A stretch of 64,000 nt of DNA from Mya arenaria. Its lineage: Eukaryota > Mollusca > Bivalvia > Myida > Myidae. Location of the stretch: positions 28,472,354 through 28,536,353 of the forward strand of contig NC_069126.1 in the NCBI RefSeq assembly GCF_026914265.1. The letters are read 5' to 3'. A program made the position numbers and the translations under genes. Positions 23,401-33,284 of the stretch are shown here, piece by piece. The notes below the pieces were generated by a model. The model was not told the DNA's origin. It saw nothing but the letters and a program-made list of their open reading frames with translations, and made no database searches. Each line of letters opens with the position of its first letter. Position 1 is the stretch's first letter.

Positions 23401-24873
23401 GTAGATCTTATGGTTGATATCTTAACTTCTTAGTTTGCTGTGGAAATAATATTTCTTTCATTTATAAAACTCCATACTTCATCGAAAAGCATAACATATA
23501 TCATTTTCTTTACTGATCTTATGGTAGCCTAAACATCATTATACTTATAAGATTAAGAAGAAACATATAATTAAGCAATTCTCATCAGCAAAAAAGATAT
23601 ATGATAATAGGATATGAAATGGCTTAATTTCTTCTTTTAAAGGAAACTTAAGCATAAATTAAACCATGCATTTTCAACGCAGATAATAGGAAAATCAAAT
23701 GTTATTACAGTTTAGTTTTAGATTACCTTTAACCGTAAGTAAAATTTTGTTCGGTGGTGAGCACTGTGTCTCTTTTAAATTCACTCCATATTCACCGTTA
23801 TCCCCGACTGTGAAGTTACGTATTGTCAACATGACCCGGTCAGTTTGAACGTCAATAGAGTAACGAGGTAAGGTAGTGTCTATGTTGTTATCATATTTCC
23901 ACCATCGGACCAAACTTGTGCTATAACTTTGGATAATTGAGAATTCTAGTCTCACATCTTCACCTTGATTGATGTCGTCGGTATCTAAGACCCGTAAGGT
24001 GCCACATTCTGCAAAATCAAATTGACCATTGATAACAAATGTATGTTGCAATAATCAAGATAATCTACTCTTCCTAATAATGCTATAAATGGACTTTATT
24101 TCAGGATCATTTTTTATAGATTCGTAATAACATAAAACAAATACCACGCACTTTTTATAGTATTTAATATTATGTCAGCATTTTAGCATGGTCACACATA
24201 AAGCAATTGGTTATCTGTTACCATCAATCTTCGTATTGTCTTTATACATACAACGGTATCTGTTCTGAGAGAAATATAACACGCCCCTGTCTAAAAACAA
24301 ATCATATTGCGAATTCATCTTTTTTATGACCTAAAAATTTGCTCGTTTTTTATATTGAGCAAAGAATTATTTTATTTTGTCCAAAAGCACTTGATAAAGA
24401 TAATGTATGCAATAATGTATACAATTGAATGTACAATCATCAGGGTGTTGCTTTTTTAAATTAAATTGGGCTCTTCTAATAGTCACTTTTAAGCGTCATA
24501 TCAAGTATGTTGAAAGTATCTATAAGCTTATTATCATATCACGAGATGAACGCCGCTAGTCTTTTTGTATTCGAAGCAAGAAATGACGCAATCGTTTCCT
24601 CTGACGTCAGCACTATTATATCCATTCCGGATTGTTGTGGTACTCATGGTAAAGGTTTCTACAGTCTGATATAAATACAATATGCCCTCGTCAAGCGCCT
24701 CATGAAGAGGAAAACAATGAAAAAATGCGACCTAAAATGTTCATCCCATTTTTATGTTTGATGTTATTGCTATGTGTAAACGTCATTAAATAAAGTGTCT
24801 TACTTTGGCTTTGATGACTTGGTAGACACAATAGAATATAAACAATTTTACAAATGAAAAAAATATAATCCAT
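11256..24873 (-). CDS. Gene A: five-Ig-domain transmembrane receptor with ITIM/ITSM tail
   Basis: Thirteen exons on the minus strand join in consistent phases to 2,067 nt (688 codons plus stop). Predicted layout: signal peptide 1-23, V-like Ig domain ~24-117, Ig domains ~118-227, 228-334, 335-438 and 439-525, transmembrane helix ~546-571, then a tail of ~117 residues. Tyr622 (VEYSCV) and Tyr645 (LIYADL) fit the ITIM consensus; Tyr670 (TTYVSI) fits the ITSM consensus TxYxxV/I. In vertebrates such motifs recruit SH2-domain phosphatases or adaptors; that role here is inferred. Introns have GT-AG ends. Intron 2 (3.2 kb) and intron 7 (2.0 kb) hold nothing else recognised. Intron 12 holds the minisatellite. 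Gene B is its inverted paralogue. Ligand and orthology are unknown. Confidence 0.88.
11880..13600. repeat. 25-bp minisatellite in the last intron of gene A
   Basis: About 65-70 copies of a 25-bp unit, plus strand GTTAGGACATATTCACTAC then AGGGAG, with scattered substitutions and small indels. It fills most of intron 12 (11,412-13,760). Read on the gene's strand, the unit core CTGTAGTGAATATG matches the gene B array core CTGTAGTGTATATG in the equivalent intron. The ORF at 12,960-13,169 is a by-product of the repeat. Confidence 0.97.
13761..13882 (-). CDS. Gene A exon 12: tail with ITIM VEYSCV
   Basis: A 122-bp exon, phase 1 in and phase 0 out, encodes an acidic linker and then PVEYSCVVKR. Gene B has the same length and VEYACV. 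Near the start, gene B reads VYDNL while gene A reads DHDDP, so gene A lacks one tyrosine that gene B has. Confidence 0.9.
14273..14289 (-). CDS. Gene A exon 11: 17-nt microexon
   Basis: GAGCTTTCATCCGCTAG lies between a TTTTGCAG acceptor and a GTAATAG donor. It is needed to bring the phase 2 end of exon 10 to the phase 1 start of exon 12, and adds SFHPL. Gene B has an equally long microexon with four differences. Confidence 0.85.
14753..14948 (-). CDS. Gene A exon 10: stalk, transmembrane helix, basic anchor
   Basis: This 196-bp exon (phase 1 in, phase 2 out) encodes a Thr/Ser/Pro stalk, a helix of about 26 residues beginning MLIGIICGC, and a basic juxtamembrane stretch (LKTRTPMRKR) before VHIQERQP. 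The basic cluster after the helix fits a type I orientation. The paralogous exon in gene B keeps the helix start MLIGIICGC and the end VHIQER. Confidence 0.92.
15392..15517 (-). CDS. Gene A exon 9: fifth Ig domain, second half
   Basis: A 126-bp exon, phase 1-1, contains the F-strand signature GRHNFTCIARN and the G strand ENVVFILVK. The cysteine pairs with that in exon 8 (VLCQC). In gene B the codon at the first V of NVVF is TAA. Confidence 0.9.
15672..15806 (-). CDS. Gene A exon 8: fifth Ig domain, first half
   Basis: A 135-bp exon, phase 1-1, encodes KPFISFSPSS, the B-strand cysteine in SVLCQCDANP and the core tryptophan in KIEWSN. An intron splits the domain between the C and later strands, as in gene B. 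Confidence 0.9.
17842..17956 (-). CDS. Gene A exon 7: fourth Ig domain, second half
   Basis: A 115-bp exon, phase 0 in and 1 out, encodes ILSANLTRKN and the F-strand cysteine in LLSCYIDNP. Acceptor CATTTGCAG and donor GTAAGTTAAC are identical to those in gene B. Confidence 0.88.
18495..18691 (-). CDS. Gene A exon 6: fourth Ig domain, first half
   Basis: A 197-bp exon, phase 1 in and 0 out, carries IMLQCKSDVSNP and IRWNIT, the usual cysteine and tryptophan of an Ig fold. Gene B has one codon more. Confidence 0.9.
19064..19384 (-). CDS. Gene A exon 5: third Ig domain
   Basis: A 321-bp exon, phase 1-1, encodes a whole Ig-like domain: RITCQSLNARPEP, LYFMYN and RSLNCCVEF, with a further cysteine pair position in MKTKCSTS. 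Several NxS/T sites suggest glycosylation. A decayed copy lies at 8,068-8,340. Confidence 0.92.
19591..19777 (-). CDS. Gene A exon 4: second Ig domain, second half
   Basis: A 187-bp exon, phase 0 in and 1 out, carries MELKLTRNG, FYRAFYAYMP and the F-strand DHTVTCEATGDG. The length equals that of gene B exon 4. Confidence 0.92.
20412..20554 (-). CDS. Gene A exon 3: second Ig domain, first half
   Basis: A 143-bp exon, phase 1 in and 0 out, encodes KLTIIPQFPDN, a CAHC pair and the B-strand cysteine in VECIVSG. Gene B exon 3 has the same length; there the pair is CQRC. The exon is too short for simple ORF detection and is supported by splice sites and the paralogue. Confidence 0.9.
23727..24008 (-). 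CDS. Gene A exon 2: V-like first Ig domain without the canonical Cys pair
   Basis: A 282-bp exon, phase 1-1, lies between acceptor TTTTGCAG and donor GTAATC. It has V-set features: LVRWWKY and the DNGEYG motif before the F strand. The usual B-strand cysteine is Phe (VRLEFS) and the usual F-strand cysteine is Val (GEYGVNL). Two other cysteines, at the N-terminus (ECG) and near the G strand (TQCSPP), are shared with gene B and could form an alternative disulphide. Confidence 0.9.
24804..24873 (-). CDS. Gene A exon 1: signal peptide
   Basis: A 70-bp exon begins ATG GAT TAT and ends CAA A before a GTAAGAC donor (phase 1). The 23 residues have a hydrophobic core (IVYILLCLP) followed by SHQSQ. Length, start and end match the first exons of genes 0, B and C. 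Confidence 0.88.
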
Positions 24874-25330
24874 CTTTTCTGCTATGAATTTGACTGTGAT
24901 ATTAAATCAGGTTATGCATATGTTATCCTCCATTTTTCACAGGCCTTAAGATATAAGGAAGGTTTCTTTTTTCTTGCAACTAAATACACAAATCAGGATA
25001 CGAATAAGTTATTCCCGAGTTTTCACTGCCATTAAGAAATAAGGAAGGTCTCTTTTTCATGCTTCTAAAGACACTTGAAATGAAAAGGATGAAGAGTGGA
25101 TTTTAAGTATGAGTTTGATTCATCTACAAATTAAAAGGAAGTTGTCGGCTTTTGATATGATTATATTTAGGAATGAAAAAAATAAACATGTTGATTAATC
25201 AATTAATTAAGCTTCTTGAAAGCTTCTCAATCCCATTCTCTCTGATAGTATTAGTATTTCAATAAATATAAAAGTTTGTTCTCATGTTTGTTGAGTTCAA
25301 CCAAAGCAGCGCTTTTCAATGTTGACAAAT
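24874..25330 (-). promoter_or_regulatory. Conserved 5' flank of gene A
   Basis: This flank aligns with the upstream sequences of gene 0 (674-1,030), the relic at 27 kb, gene B and gene C. It includes the AAGTGTCTTTAGAAGC block about 200 bp from the ATG and an ATATCACAGTCA motif just before it, with ATTGTTATCACAGTCAG in gene B. A promoter or 5' UTR role is inferred from conservation. Confidence 0.5.
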
Positions 25331-25639
25331 TCTCAATGATATCACATCGTTTTTAAGTTCGAGCAGTCGCTTTCGTCTGTAATTTGTTTTAAAGTTGATA
25401 TTTTCACTCCTAAATTTGCAGTGATAGTATCGAATTGATACTTTTTACTATTGTTATTTACTGATAAAACTCCATTATTTAACGAAAAGCATAATATAAT
25501 TAGTTTTGCCTTTATTTTCTAATTGTTTTTATCATTTATTTTATAAAAACAAATTTATGTCATAAAAATTGCCTTGATACATTTAACAACATTGTCAGGA
25601 AATTACACCAAAACAACAGCTAATGACGTGCGTGCGTTG

Positions 25640-25792
25640 ATATGCAAGGAAGATTACTACAGAGCGTACGTTTTACATACAGGAGATATCTCTGCCGTGC
25701 GTGTGTTTTTGTGCAAGAAAGGATATGGCAGTACGTATGCTTTAGATACAAGGTTAATTACTGCAGTCCGTACCCTTTGTCTGGAATTTTTA
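25640..25792. repeat. Short cousin of the 1.6-2.6 kb minisatellite
   Basis: Three to four degenerate ~40-bp units alternate CTGCAGTCCGTAC-like and TTTACATACAGG-like halves. It occupies the same position relative to gene A as the large array does to gene 0, so the array predates that duplication and grew only on the gene 0 side, or shrank here. Confidence 0.6.
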
Positions 25793-25799
25793 GTTGATT

Positions 25800-26217
25800 G
25801 ACATTTGTTCTAGTGATTTCGGTGCCTGATCTCCACTTAGATTGTGGCGAGGTTGAGCTCAAGCACGCGACAAATGATGAGTGTTTTGGGTGTTATCTTA
25901 CCCACATGTTTTAAGTGTTGGAAGGTAGTCATTTAATTTCCTTTAAACTATTATTTATGGGATTGTCGGAAAACAAATACTTTATTAACTCTAGCCAGAG
26001 GAATATCATCTGCATGTCATATTCAATAGAAACCAGGCCATTATATCACAAACCTATTGAAGTAATTTCTCAATTGCAATCTTAACTCCTTGTTCCGCAT
26101 ATACGCTTGTATAAATCAAAGTTATAAATGTTTTACTGCTTTTTAGAATCAACTTGTCGTATTGCACTAGAGAGTGTAAGTGGATCTCATACATAGAACT
26201 TTGTCAACAAAGCCAGA
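25800..26217. other. Intergenic stretch, no feature seen
   Basis: No exon or repeat is recognised. Confidence 0.5.
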
Positions 26218-26330
26218 CTTAAAGTGATACTCTTATTCAAAATTAATACATACATATGTATAACAAACATACATTTTATGTGATAAACCTCTGACTACTA
26301 ACTAGTAATAAATTTATGGAAAATATTAAT
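26218..26330. mobile_element. Fragment of the 4.8-kb MITE family, inverted
   Basis: This is the reverse complement of the right end of the element at 4,826-5,205: the terminal CTTAAAGTGATACTCTTA is followed by AACAAACATACATTTTATG and GTGATAAACC. Confidence 0.65.
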
Positions 26331-26559
26331 TCCTGATAAGAAGATTGAAACCGTGTGTTTGGAAGCTGATGTCCATGAAAAGGCATTATAAGTTAAACCG
26401 TTAAAGCTGAGCGCAAAATAATATGTATGCTTCTTAAATAAATGAAGTGCAGATACTGGTTATACGTGCATTCGTTGTGTATTAATTTTAAACAATACAA
26501 AACAAATGTAAATATAATATATTAAATGTTAATACCATTCAAAAATATGAAAAAAAACA

Positions 26560-27450
26560 TTCTTATTGAACACAATACTATTTGATGATGATTAACTGTC
26601 GAAGGCATTTAGTGATCTACATTAAATTGTGTAACTTCACAGGTAGTTATATCGTGTAGTACCGGGGTCAGCCACTGTTTATATCAAACGCCTCACAGAT
26701 AATAGTCAAGAACGGCTAACTGCTGATTTACTGAAAGGAATGTATTGAACAACTTCCTTTTATTGGACAAAATATAATATTGACCGCTTACAATACTAAA
26801 CAATGGCTTAAACGAAACAAATAGTTTTCAACGGTAGATTTTATAAATTTCATAAATCCTTATCGTTACTGAACATATGATAGCAATAACAATGGTATAA
26901 TCTCCTCCTTTGAAACGACATTTTGACATCGTTTTTGAACATTTCATTCAATTCATGCAATTTACAAGTCGGGTTTCATTTTTGACGTTGTTTTTAACAT
27001 TTCAACGTAACTAAAATTTTACTCGGTGGTGAACACTGTATGCTTCCTAAATATGCAGTGTATCCACCGTTATTCTCTGATGTCCCGTAGCTTTGTATCA
27101 ACGTAACATGGTCTTGTCGAACGTTCCAGACAAACGCTATTTTAAACTTTTAAAATGAAAAATATATAATGAACTTTCCTGCTTAAAAATTGACAGTTAC
27201 ATCGATCAGGATATACCAAACGTGACCATACGCTCTTCACAGCCATTACGACAATTTATCATGAACTAGAAAGCCCTCTTTGGCCTGCTACTTCCGAAAC
27301 TTAACACAAAGAGTGAAACCATAGTATGACATCCAAGTTTACATTAGACCGCTACATATAAGTGTACTGTGTCACATGAGCCGCAAAAATGAAATGAAAA
27401 ATAAAACAAATACTTGAAAAACAGAAAGTAAAAAGTATGTAAAATTTAAT
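26560..27450 (-). pseudogene. Relic 5' end of an Ig receptor copy (promoter to intron 2)
   Basis: On the minus strand, 27,170-27,450 matches the 5' flank of gene B, including CACTCTTTGTGTTAAG and AAGTAGCAGG. The signal exon is reduced to a scrap near 27,150-27,170. The segment 27,003-27,135 retains an open V-like piece (VTLIQ, NNGGYTAYLGS, QCSPPSKILV) without a donor. The region 26,560-26,820 matches gene A intron 2 (22,080-22,300). Intron 1 is missing. It is a partial, decayed duplicate. Confidence 0.78.
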
Positions 27451-27669
27451 GGGTTCCAAACAGATTTTCGTTTTTCGTTTATGGCCCAGGTCAATCTTGC
27501 GAAAGCCCGTCTACAGAAGTCACAAAAAGTCACCGAATCATGCAAAATGAACGCATATTGTGTCGTGAGGTAATTCAGGTGCGAATGTAAATATATGTTT
27601 GACGACGACTTTTATAATTTAAAAAAACGGAAACTATTTTTTACAAACAGTTATTTCAAAACAATAATG

Positions 27670-28085
27670 TAATTATTTACCCTTGACCCATCACACCTCG
27701 CATCACCTCTCTCTTTTCCTCTCTTTTCCAATCGCCATTCTTGTCCTTTCATTTCACCACTGACCTCTCCATAAATTCCTCTTTTTTCACTGCTCTCTCT
27801 TTCCCAAATGTTTTTCTGACCCTTTTTATGATCATCAAACTGCCTCAGTCTTTTTCTTCATCTCATCACTGACCTCTACCCTACTCCGCACCTCTTTTTT
27901 GCTCATTTTTCACAGCTTTCATATATTCTGCTGCCATTCTTCATCACCCCTTTCCCCTTCTTCACTATATTTTTTTATCTCATTACTGACCTCTCTCCCT
28001 ATCGCACATTTGTACTTCCCTCTATGTTTTTCCTTCTAAACCCCTTTCCATGTCACCTCTGTCCCACTCTATTTATTCTAATTTT
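27670..28085. repeat. Pyrimidine-rich low-complexity tract
   Basis: About 410 bp of strongly C/T-biased plus strand, with loosely repeated CACTGACCTCT units (near 27,757, 27,867 and 27,984). It has no coding features. Confidence 0.75.
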
Positions 28086-29830
28086 CAATTTGGCTTGAAT
28101 AAACTTTTTATATTTGGTGTTAATGAGCTGTATTTGTTTTCCATCGTATATTAAAATAAAAATATTTGTTATTGATTAAGCTTAACATAATATCAAATGA
28201 CAATTGAATGATAGCTTTTGGTATATCTGGTATTTTCAATGTATCCAGGGAATGATAAGGAATACCTTCATTTCTCCCGTAAATAATGTAAGTATTTTTT
28301 ACTTATAAAGTTATTTTAGGAAACCTCTCCTTATACTGATGTGCTGTTATGTTTCTTTCATTTAAGTCACACTTACATCATTACCCCTTGCTTTTGTTAC
28401 ATATTTTTCTTCAAATATTAGGTGAAAGTATGCGTACTAAGCTGCGTTATTTGCGTTGATGTATATTCGCGCCTGCCTATCATAATGGAAAGCTTCAATG
28501 GATTTTACCACGAACAGACTACACCGTCTTTCTTTAAGCTATAAGCAATTGAGCTAGAAAATAGTCCTGTTGTATTATGCAGTGTTAAATATTATTACGA
28601 AGATGCACAACAAATTATTTAATAAATGTCTCTTGGTTTTCAAGGTCACACTTGAACTATTTATGTTTCCATTACTTTGATATAACTAACAGTATTTTTA
28701 CGGTCAAACAGTGGTATCCTAAAGCAAAGTCCAGTAGCCAAATACATAGCAATAAGTGTAGACTCACGGGCACAATGCAGTAATTACAATTGTTTTGTGC
28801 ATAAACAATATTGTTATTAATAAATATTAAAATACCCCCTTAAAGAAGAGTCAGCAAAACTTAATTGAAACTGCTTCGTTGCACAACTTTGGTCGTATAA
28901 GAGTTTGATATTTCGTTTGTTTCGTTTAGTACATTTTAAAATCGTTCAGTTGATGGTGCACTGATATGATCAAGATAATAACTTTTAAATGTAAGCAATC
29001 GCTGTACGAATACCAATTGAAAAACGGCCACCATGAAATTGAATAGTATATGAAATTGGGTTATGATAACTGAGCCGTATTTATTATGACCTCTTAAAGC
29101 TTTACGAAGGCTATGCACATTAATAAACGTCACTTTTGAAATAAAGGGTTTCTGCTTTCTTTATATGATTGCAGTTTGTATGTGATAAATATTAACGATT
29201 TAATCTGACAATTCTTTTAAGTAGGAAGAAAGTGCCTTGAATGATAAGAACGTGTAGATGCCACTTGAACCTATTCAATACATTTGTAAACAGGATGAAC
29301 CTTCATTATCAAGTGACATTAACGATAGAGCATTTCATCACAAACATCATTTACGCTTTGTGTCAAATAATGAGATTTCATCAGCGTAGTGAAAAAAGGG
29401 AAACTCGATCTCAAAATCTTAGTTTTTTATTCTAACATGAATAGCACAATGAGGAGGGGAGCTTTTTAAGGTACTTAAAGTTTTAAATGAATACGGAAGT
29501 ACTCGTAAATCGTTAAAATATAAAGCCAATCAAACGCTATTGTAAAATCATTGAGTTTATTGAATAAAATTGTTAACCTGTGTAGCAATGTTTGAAGATG
29601 TTAAATCACAAAACTGTATCAAATGTCTTTTTGTTATGACACTTACAAGATATGCAATAGTTCCCTAAAAAAAAGATGTCCTGAAATACTTTAGAGACGA
29701 CACAAAAATAAAAGCAATCAAGAAAAAAACACAGATTAAGCGAAAGTGCACAATACTCAAGCTGCAGTTGGAAATACGTTGTTCCTTGTGGAACATAGGC
29801 TTATGCCCCTATCGAAAGGTTGATTGTTAA
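28086..29830. other. Intergenic stretch, no feature seen
   Basis: AT-rich; short ORFs at 28,936-29,133 and 29,241-29,435 show no recognisable features. Confidence 0.5.
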
Positions 29831-29837
29831 TACCATG

Positions 29838-30835
29838 ATGTGCCACCAAAGCAGTGTCCCAATAAGTTATGTGACGAAACGTTTTCATATATAATGAAAC
29901 ATCATAGATATGGTAAACCATCTTGGAAGAATACCAATGCGTCAGCTTGGTGTTCCAATGAGTGGGAAGTTGCAAAGTGCTTTAGTCCAACCTACGGCTA
30001 CAGTGATTCGAATTCCGCTGAAAAAAGAAGATTTAAAAGGGGTTCGTAATGTCATACAAAACTGTGAACAGTTCGAGATGTATTTTAACGATAATAAGGT
30101 TGATAAGAATTGTTGTGTTGCTTGTATTTGTTACTTAAGAACAACGGTGACGATCTCTTGAAAAGACTTTGTGATTACCTTGAGTAAAAGGGACACATAA
30201 TGTTTTATTAGAGATGTTTGGTTCTTCTGTGGCTTGTGATGCATAGCGAGCAGAGCACACGATAAACTTTCACGAATAAAAATAAAATACGATCAAATAA
30301 AGGATTGCGACCGCATAAGGATTTTAGATGTGCAAAAATCAAGAGACTTAACACTGAACGTATACGAAGAATCGAACGAAAGTAGAGTCGAAAATAACTT
30401 TGAAATGTTGGTATCTGACAAACACATGGATTTTCATTAACCAACTGTTCAGGAACACGACTAGGATCAAATCGCTTGCATGCATTGGCACAATGATTTT
30501 TTAATTGAAGCTAATCTGATATTGATCTGGCTTTCAAGAACTTTTTTAATACGTTATTGTATGTCTTTATTAATGGAGAGCTCAGCAACAATTTCCAATT
30601 TGTGTCACAAAATCTAAATACATTTCGGAGCCTGCACACGTTGGAACTGCGTTTAATACAGTTGACAGAAAGGTTGGATCTTTCCTCATGTAACACACTC
30701 AAATCTCTAACAAAAGCCAGAATTAAGCTCTCAGAAGTGTGGTTACATGCACCAACGTTACACTATTGCGTTCTTCGTACTGTAGATGAAATTGATGCTT
30801 TATATCACTTGTCATTCTCGAACGATCGTTGAATT
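29838..30835 (+). pseudogene. Degenerate fragment resembling a mollusc DZIP3-like / LRR protein
   Basis: Two coding-like pieces lie on the plus strand. Piece one (29,838-30,165) reads PPKQCPNKLCDETF, KPSWKNTNASAWC and WEVAKCF, then shifts frame into NVIQNCEQFEMYF. Piece two (about 30,557-30,832) has leucine-rich repeat-like text: TFRSLHTLELR, ERLDLSSCNTLKSL and LSEVWLHAPTLHYC. From memory both resemble large, expanded mollusc proteins often named DZIP3-like, with an N-terminal HEPN-like module and C-terminal LRRs. The middle part is missing or broken, so it is read as a truncated pseudogene. No search was run. Confidence 0.42.
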
Positions 30836-31370
30836 CCAATCAATAATGGATTTAAAAAATCCTGTTTGATCCAAATCAGTGTAGAAAGAGAGTGCGATAT
30901 AGGCGAGTGTCGACACTTGATAGCAATTTGTTTGAGGAATGTTTAAATTTTGTATTCTCTTCTAATTATTGAACTGCTGCTACCTTTCTTTGCAAACATG
31001 AAAGGATCAAAGTCACATTACAACTTGGTAAACCGGTTTATGTTAGGTCAAGTTGACCAAATTCTTGTCTTTGATATACGCCATTGTATACTTTAACAAA
31101 AACAAACATTAAAGGTAAACATTATGTACAAGCAATAAAGCAAAAGTATGTTGATTTCAGATGTTCTGTTTCTTTACTTCACCTAGCATTTTATAATGCT
31201 CTATTGTCATGAGTTAAAATTATCAAAAAGGAAACTGACTTTGCTACCGATTTGTTTAAACTAACACTATTTAATTCCAACGGCAATTTAGTTAACAAAT
31301 ATGAACAGCTCACACAGAATTTGTTCACTTAAACGTTCTTTAACGTACATGTATTTTCAATACTTTTCGC
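30836..31370. other. Intergenic stretch, no feature seen
   Basis: No exon or clear repeat is recognised between the DZIP3-like fragment and the end of the glycosyltransferase gene. Confidence 0.45.
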
Positions 31371-31572
31371 TCACAATCCAATGATTTCTTTCTGCTGTTG
31401 TATCACATTGTCTACCGCTTTTGCAAGGTCAACAATAGCGGAATCTGCGTGTCGCTTAAAGTTGAAACAGACAGAAGTTGCATATCAAGAAGGCTCATCA
31501 TTCTTAGTTGTTTTCCATTCAACCACTCCTTAGGACATCCACGAAAGTGATGCACGGCAATTTCATTGGGGT
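31371..31572 (-). pseudogene. GT92 last exon, frameshifted
   Basis: After a TTTGCAG acceptor (phase 1) the frame reads PNEIAVHHFRGCPKEW, typical of GT92 C-termini. It then runs to a TAG at 31,412. A neighbouring frame continues as ADSAIVDLAKAVDNV to a stop at 31,371 but contains a TGA, so at least two lesions separate the halves. Confidence 0.6.
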
Positions 31573-33163
31573 CTGCAAATTTCCTTAAAAATATCAAAAT
31601 GAGTATCTTTCAACTTTTTCAAACCGGTCATTTTAATAATTGCTTGACTGACGATTTGGAAAACATATAAAACAACGCCGATTCTTATATATATATATAT
31701 TAATTATGCATTTAGTTTAAGAAACAAGTATCATTATTATTATGACTAGTGATAGCCTATATAAACGTTATTTCACACTGATCACTCGCTGTCATATATT
31801 GTCATGTATTGATTTTACATGTATACAATAGTTATTAGTTTTGTATTTTACGCGATGTCATATATGTTCTGTATATTATAAATATGGCATTGATCACTTG
31901 ACAACTTAAATATATTTATGTTCTCAAATGTATACACATGGACAGTATGTCTAAATGTATTTCTGAATAAACCAAACCATATATTCATTTTCAACATAAT
32001 AATACAGAGGACAAATAAGACAAGCTTACTGTTCAAAGCCCGGCTTCGTGTGTAAAGAATGTGACATAATCTTATCAACGATAACCCGACTTGGTAAATA
32101 TAACTTTTTCGCTCTGTCCACAAACGTCGGTGTTGAATTTAAGAAACGCTTTATCAAAAGGGAACTCGAAGAATTAGATTCCTTCCAAGGGATGTATTTT
32201 TGTTTGGAATTTGAAACCAGCCAACTTCGGGTGTATCTTCAGCTGTTTATCTTGAACCAAAAACAAACGATATTTGTCTGTGAATTGTAGTCTGTACATT
32301 ATATCTTGTACCTCTTACTAATACATATGCAAGGAACGCTATGCTTTTGTTTTGGTTGTCCCTTTACTTAAAACATAAAAGATATAAAGAACCATAGAAA
32401 CGTTCTTAATTTCTGTAACCGTATGCGTAAGCGATATATAATTATGTAAACAAAACACGCTGATGTCAGTAGCATAGCATGGTTCTGCAACAAATCCGTA
32501 GCCAAAGTATATTGTAAACAGTCTATACAATATATATGCTTTAGTCAATGGTCTCAAACATTTAGTCTGCTAAAGTTATATTTACACCTTGGCCAAGACG
32601 TCCACAATTTATAACTTTTGTTTAAAATAAACTGTGATCATACAAAACTGTGGAAAAAATGTTAAACACTTTTGCGCACAGTGGTGAGAAATTGACTCAT
32701 AGAAAGTGATATTTGAACCATGTGCGTAGAAGTGTAAAGGAAAATCGGTATTTATACAATGATTTCATTTAAGACACTCAATGTATAAAGGAATAATGTT
32801 ATCCTTTATGCCGCCATTAGAATAGAATCAATGATACCCAAGTTTATGTTGTTGTATCCCTTAGGTTTGAGCCATCTTAGTGTAGGTGGCATTTAGAAAA
32901 TAAAAACGTTAACAACTTGCATATAAATATACTTTCCTGTATAACTGACACCAATTATTCATTTATATCATAATTTAAATGTCATCGTCTTATCATTTAA
33001 AGTCCGATATTGAGCGGTATTGCAAGAGAAGTCAGATGTAGAAAATGACCTTTAACTCTTTTCACAATGGGTCATTTTTAGAGTATTTACTAAGACATAA
33101 TATAAAGAACATGTTTGCCTTTATAGCTCTTTATCTAGGTCTATTTTGAAACTCTATACTCAC
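31573..33163. other. Presumed GT92 intron; missing exon not found
   Basis: The window should hold the exon(s) between the DxD region and the C-terminus, but none was convincing. Short ORFs at 31,848-32,123, 32,048-32,290 and 32,339-32,557 lack family features. Confidence 0.4.
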
Positions 33164-33284
33164 CATATAAACTTTAATTGCATTTTTTTAAATCAGATGT
33201 GTTTGGAATTAGGAACTCGTCAGTATCGAGCAGAGCATGGTATTTATATCCAGCGAGGCGGTTTTGGCTATCAAACAAAGGAAT
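33164..33284 (-). CDS. GT92 exon 4 with DTDEF (DxD) motif
   Basis: The acceptor is TTTTTCAG and the exon enters in phase 0. It encodes IPLFDSQNRLAGYKYH and ALLDTDEFLIP, the nucleotide-sugar/metal-binding region of GT92. In frame it meets TAA about 10 bp before the GTGAGT donor, just after an A7 run. Confidence 0.72.
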
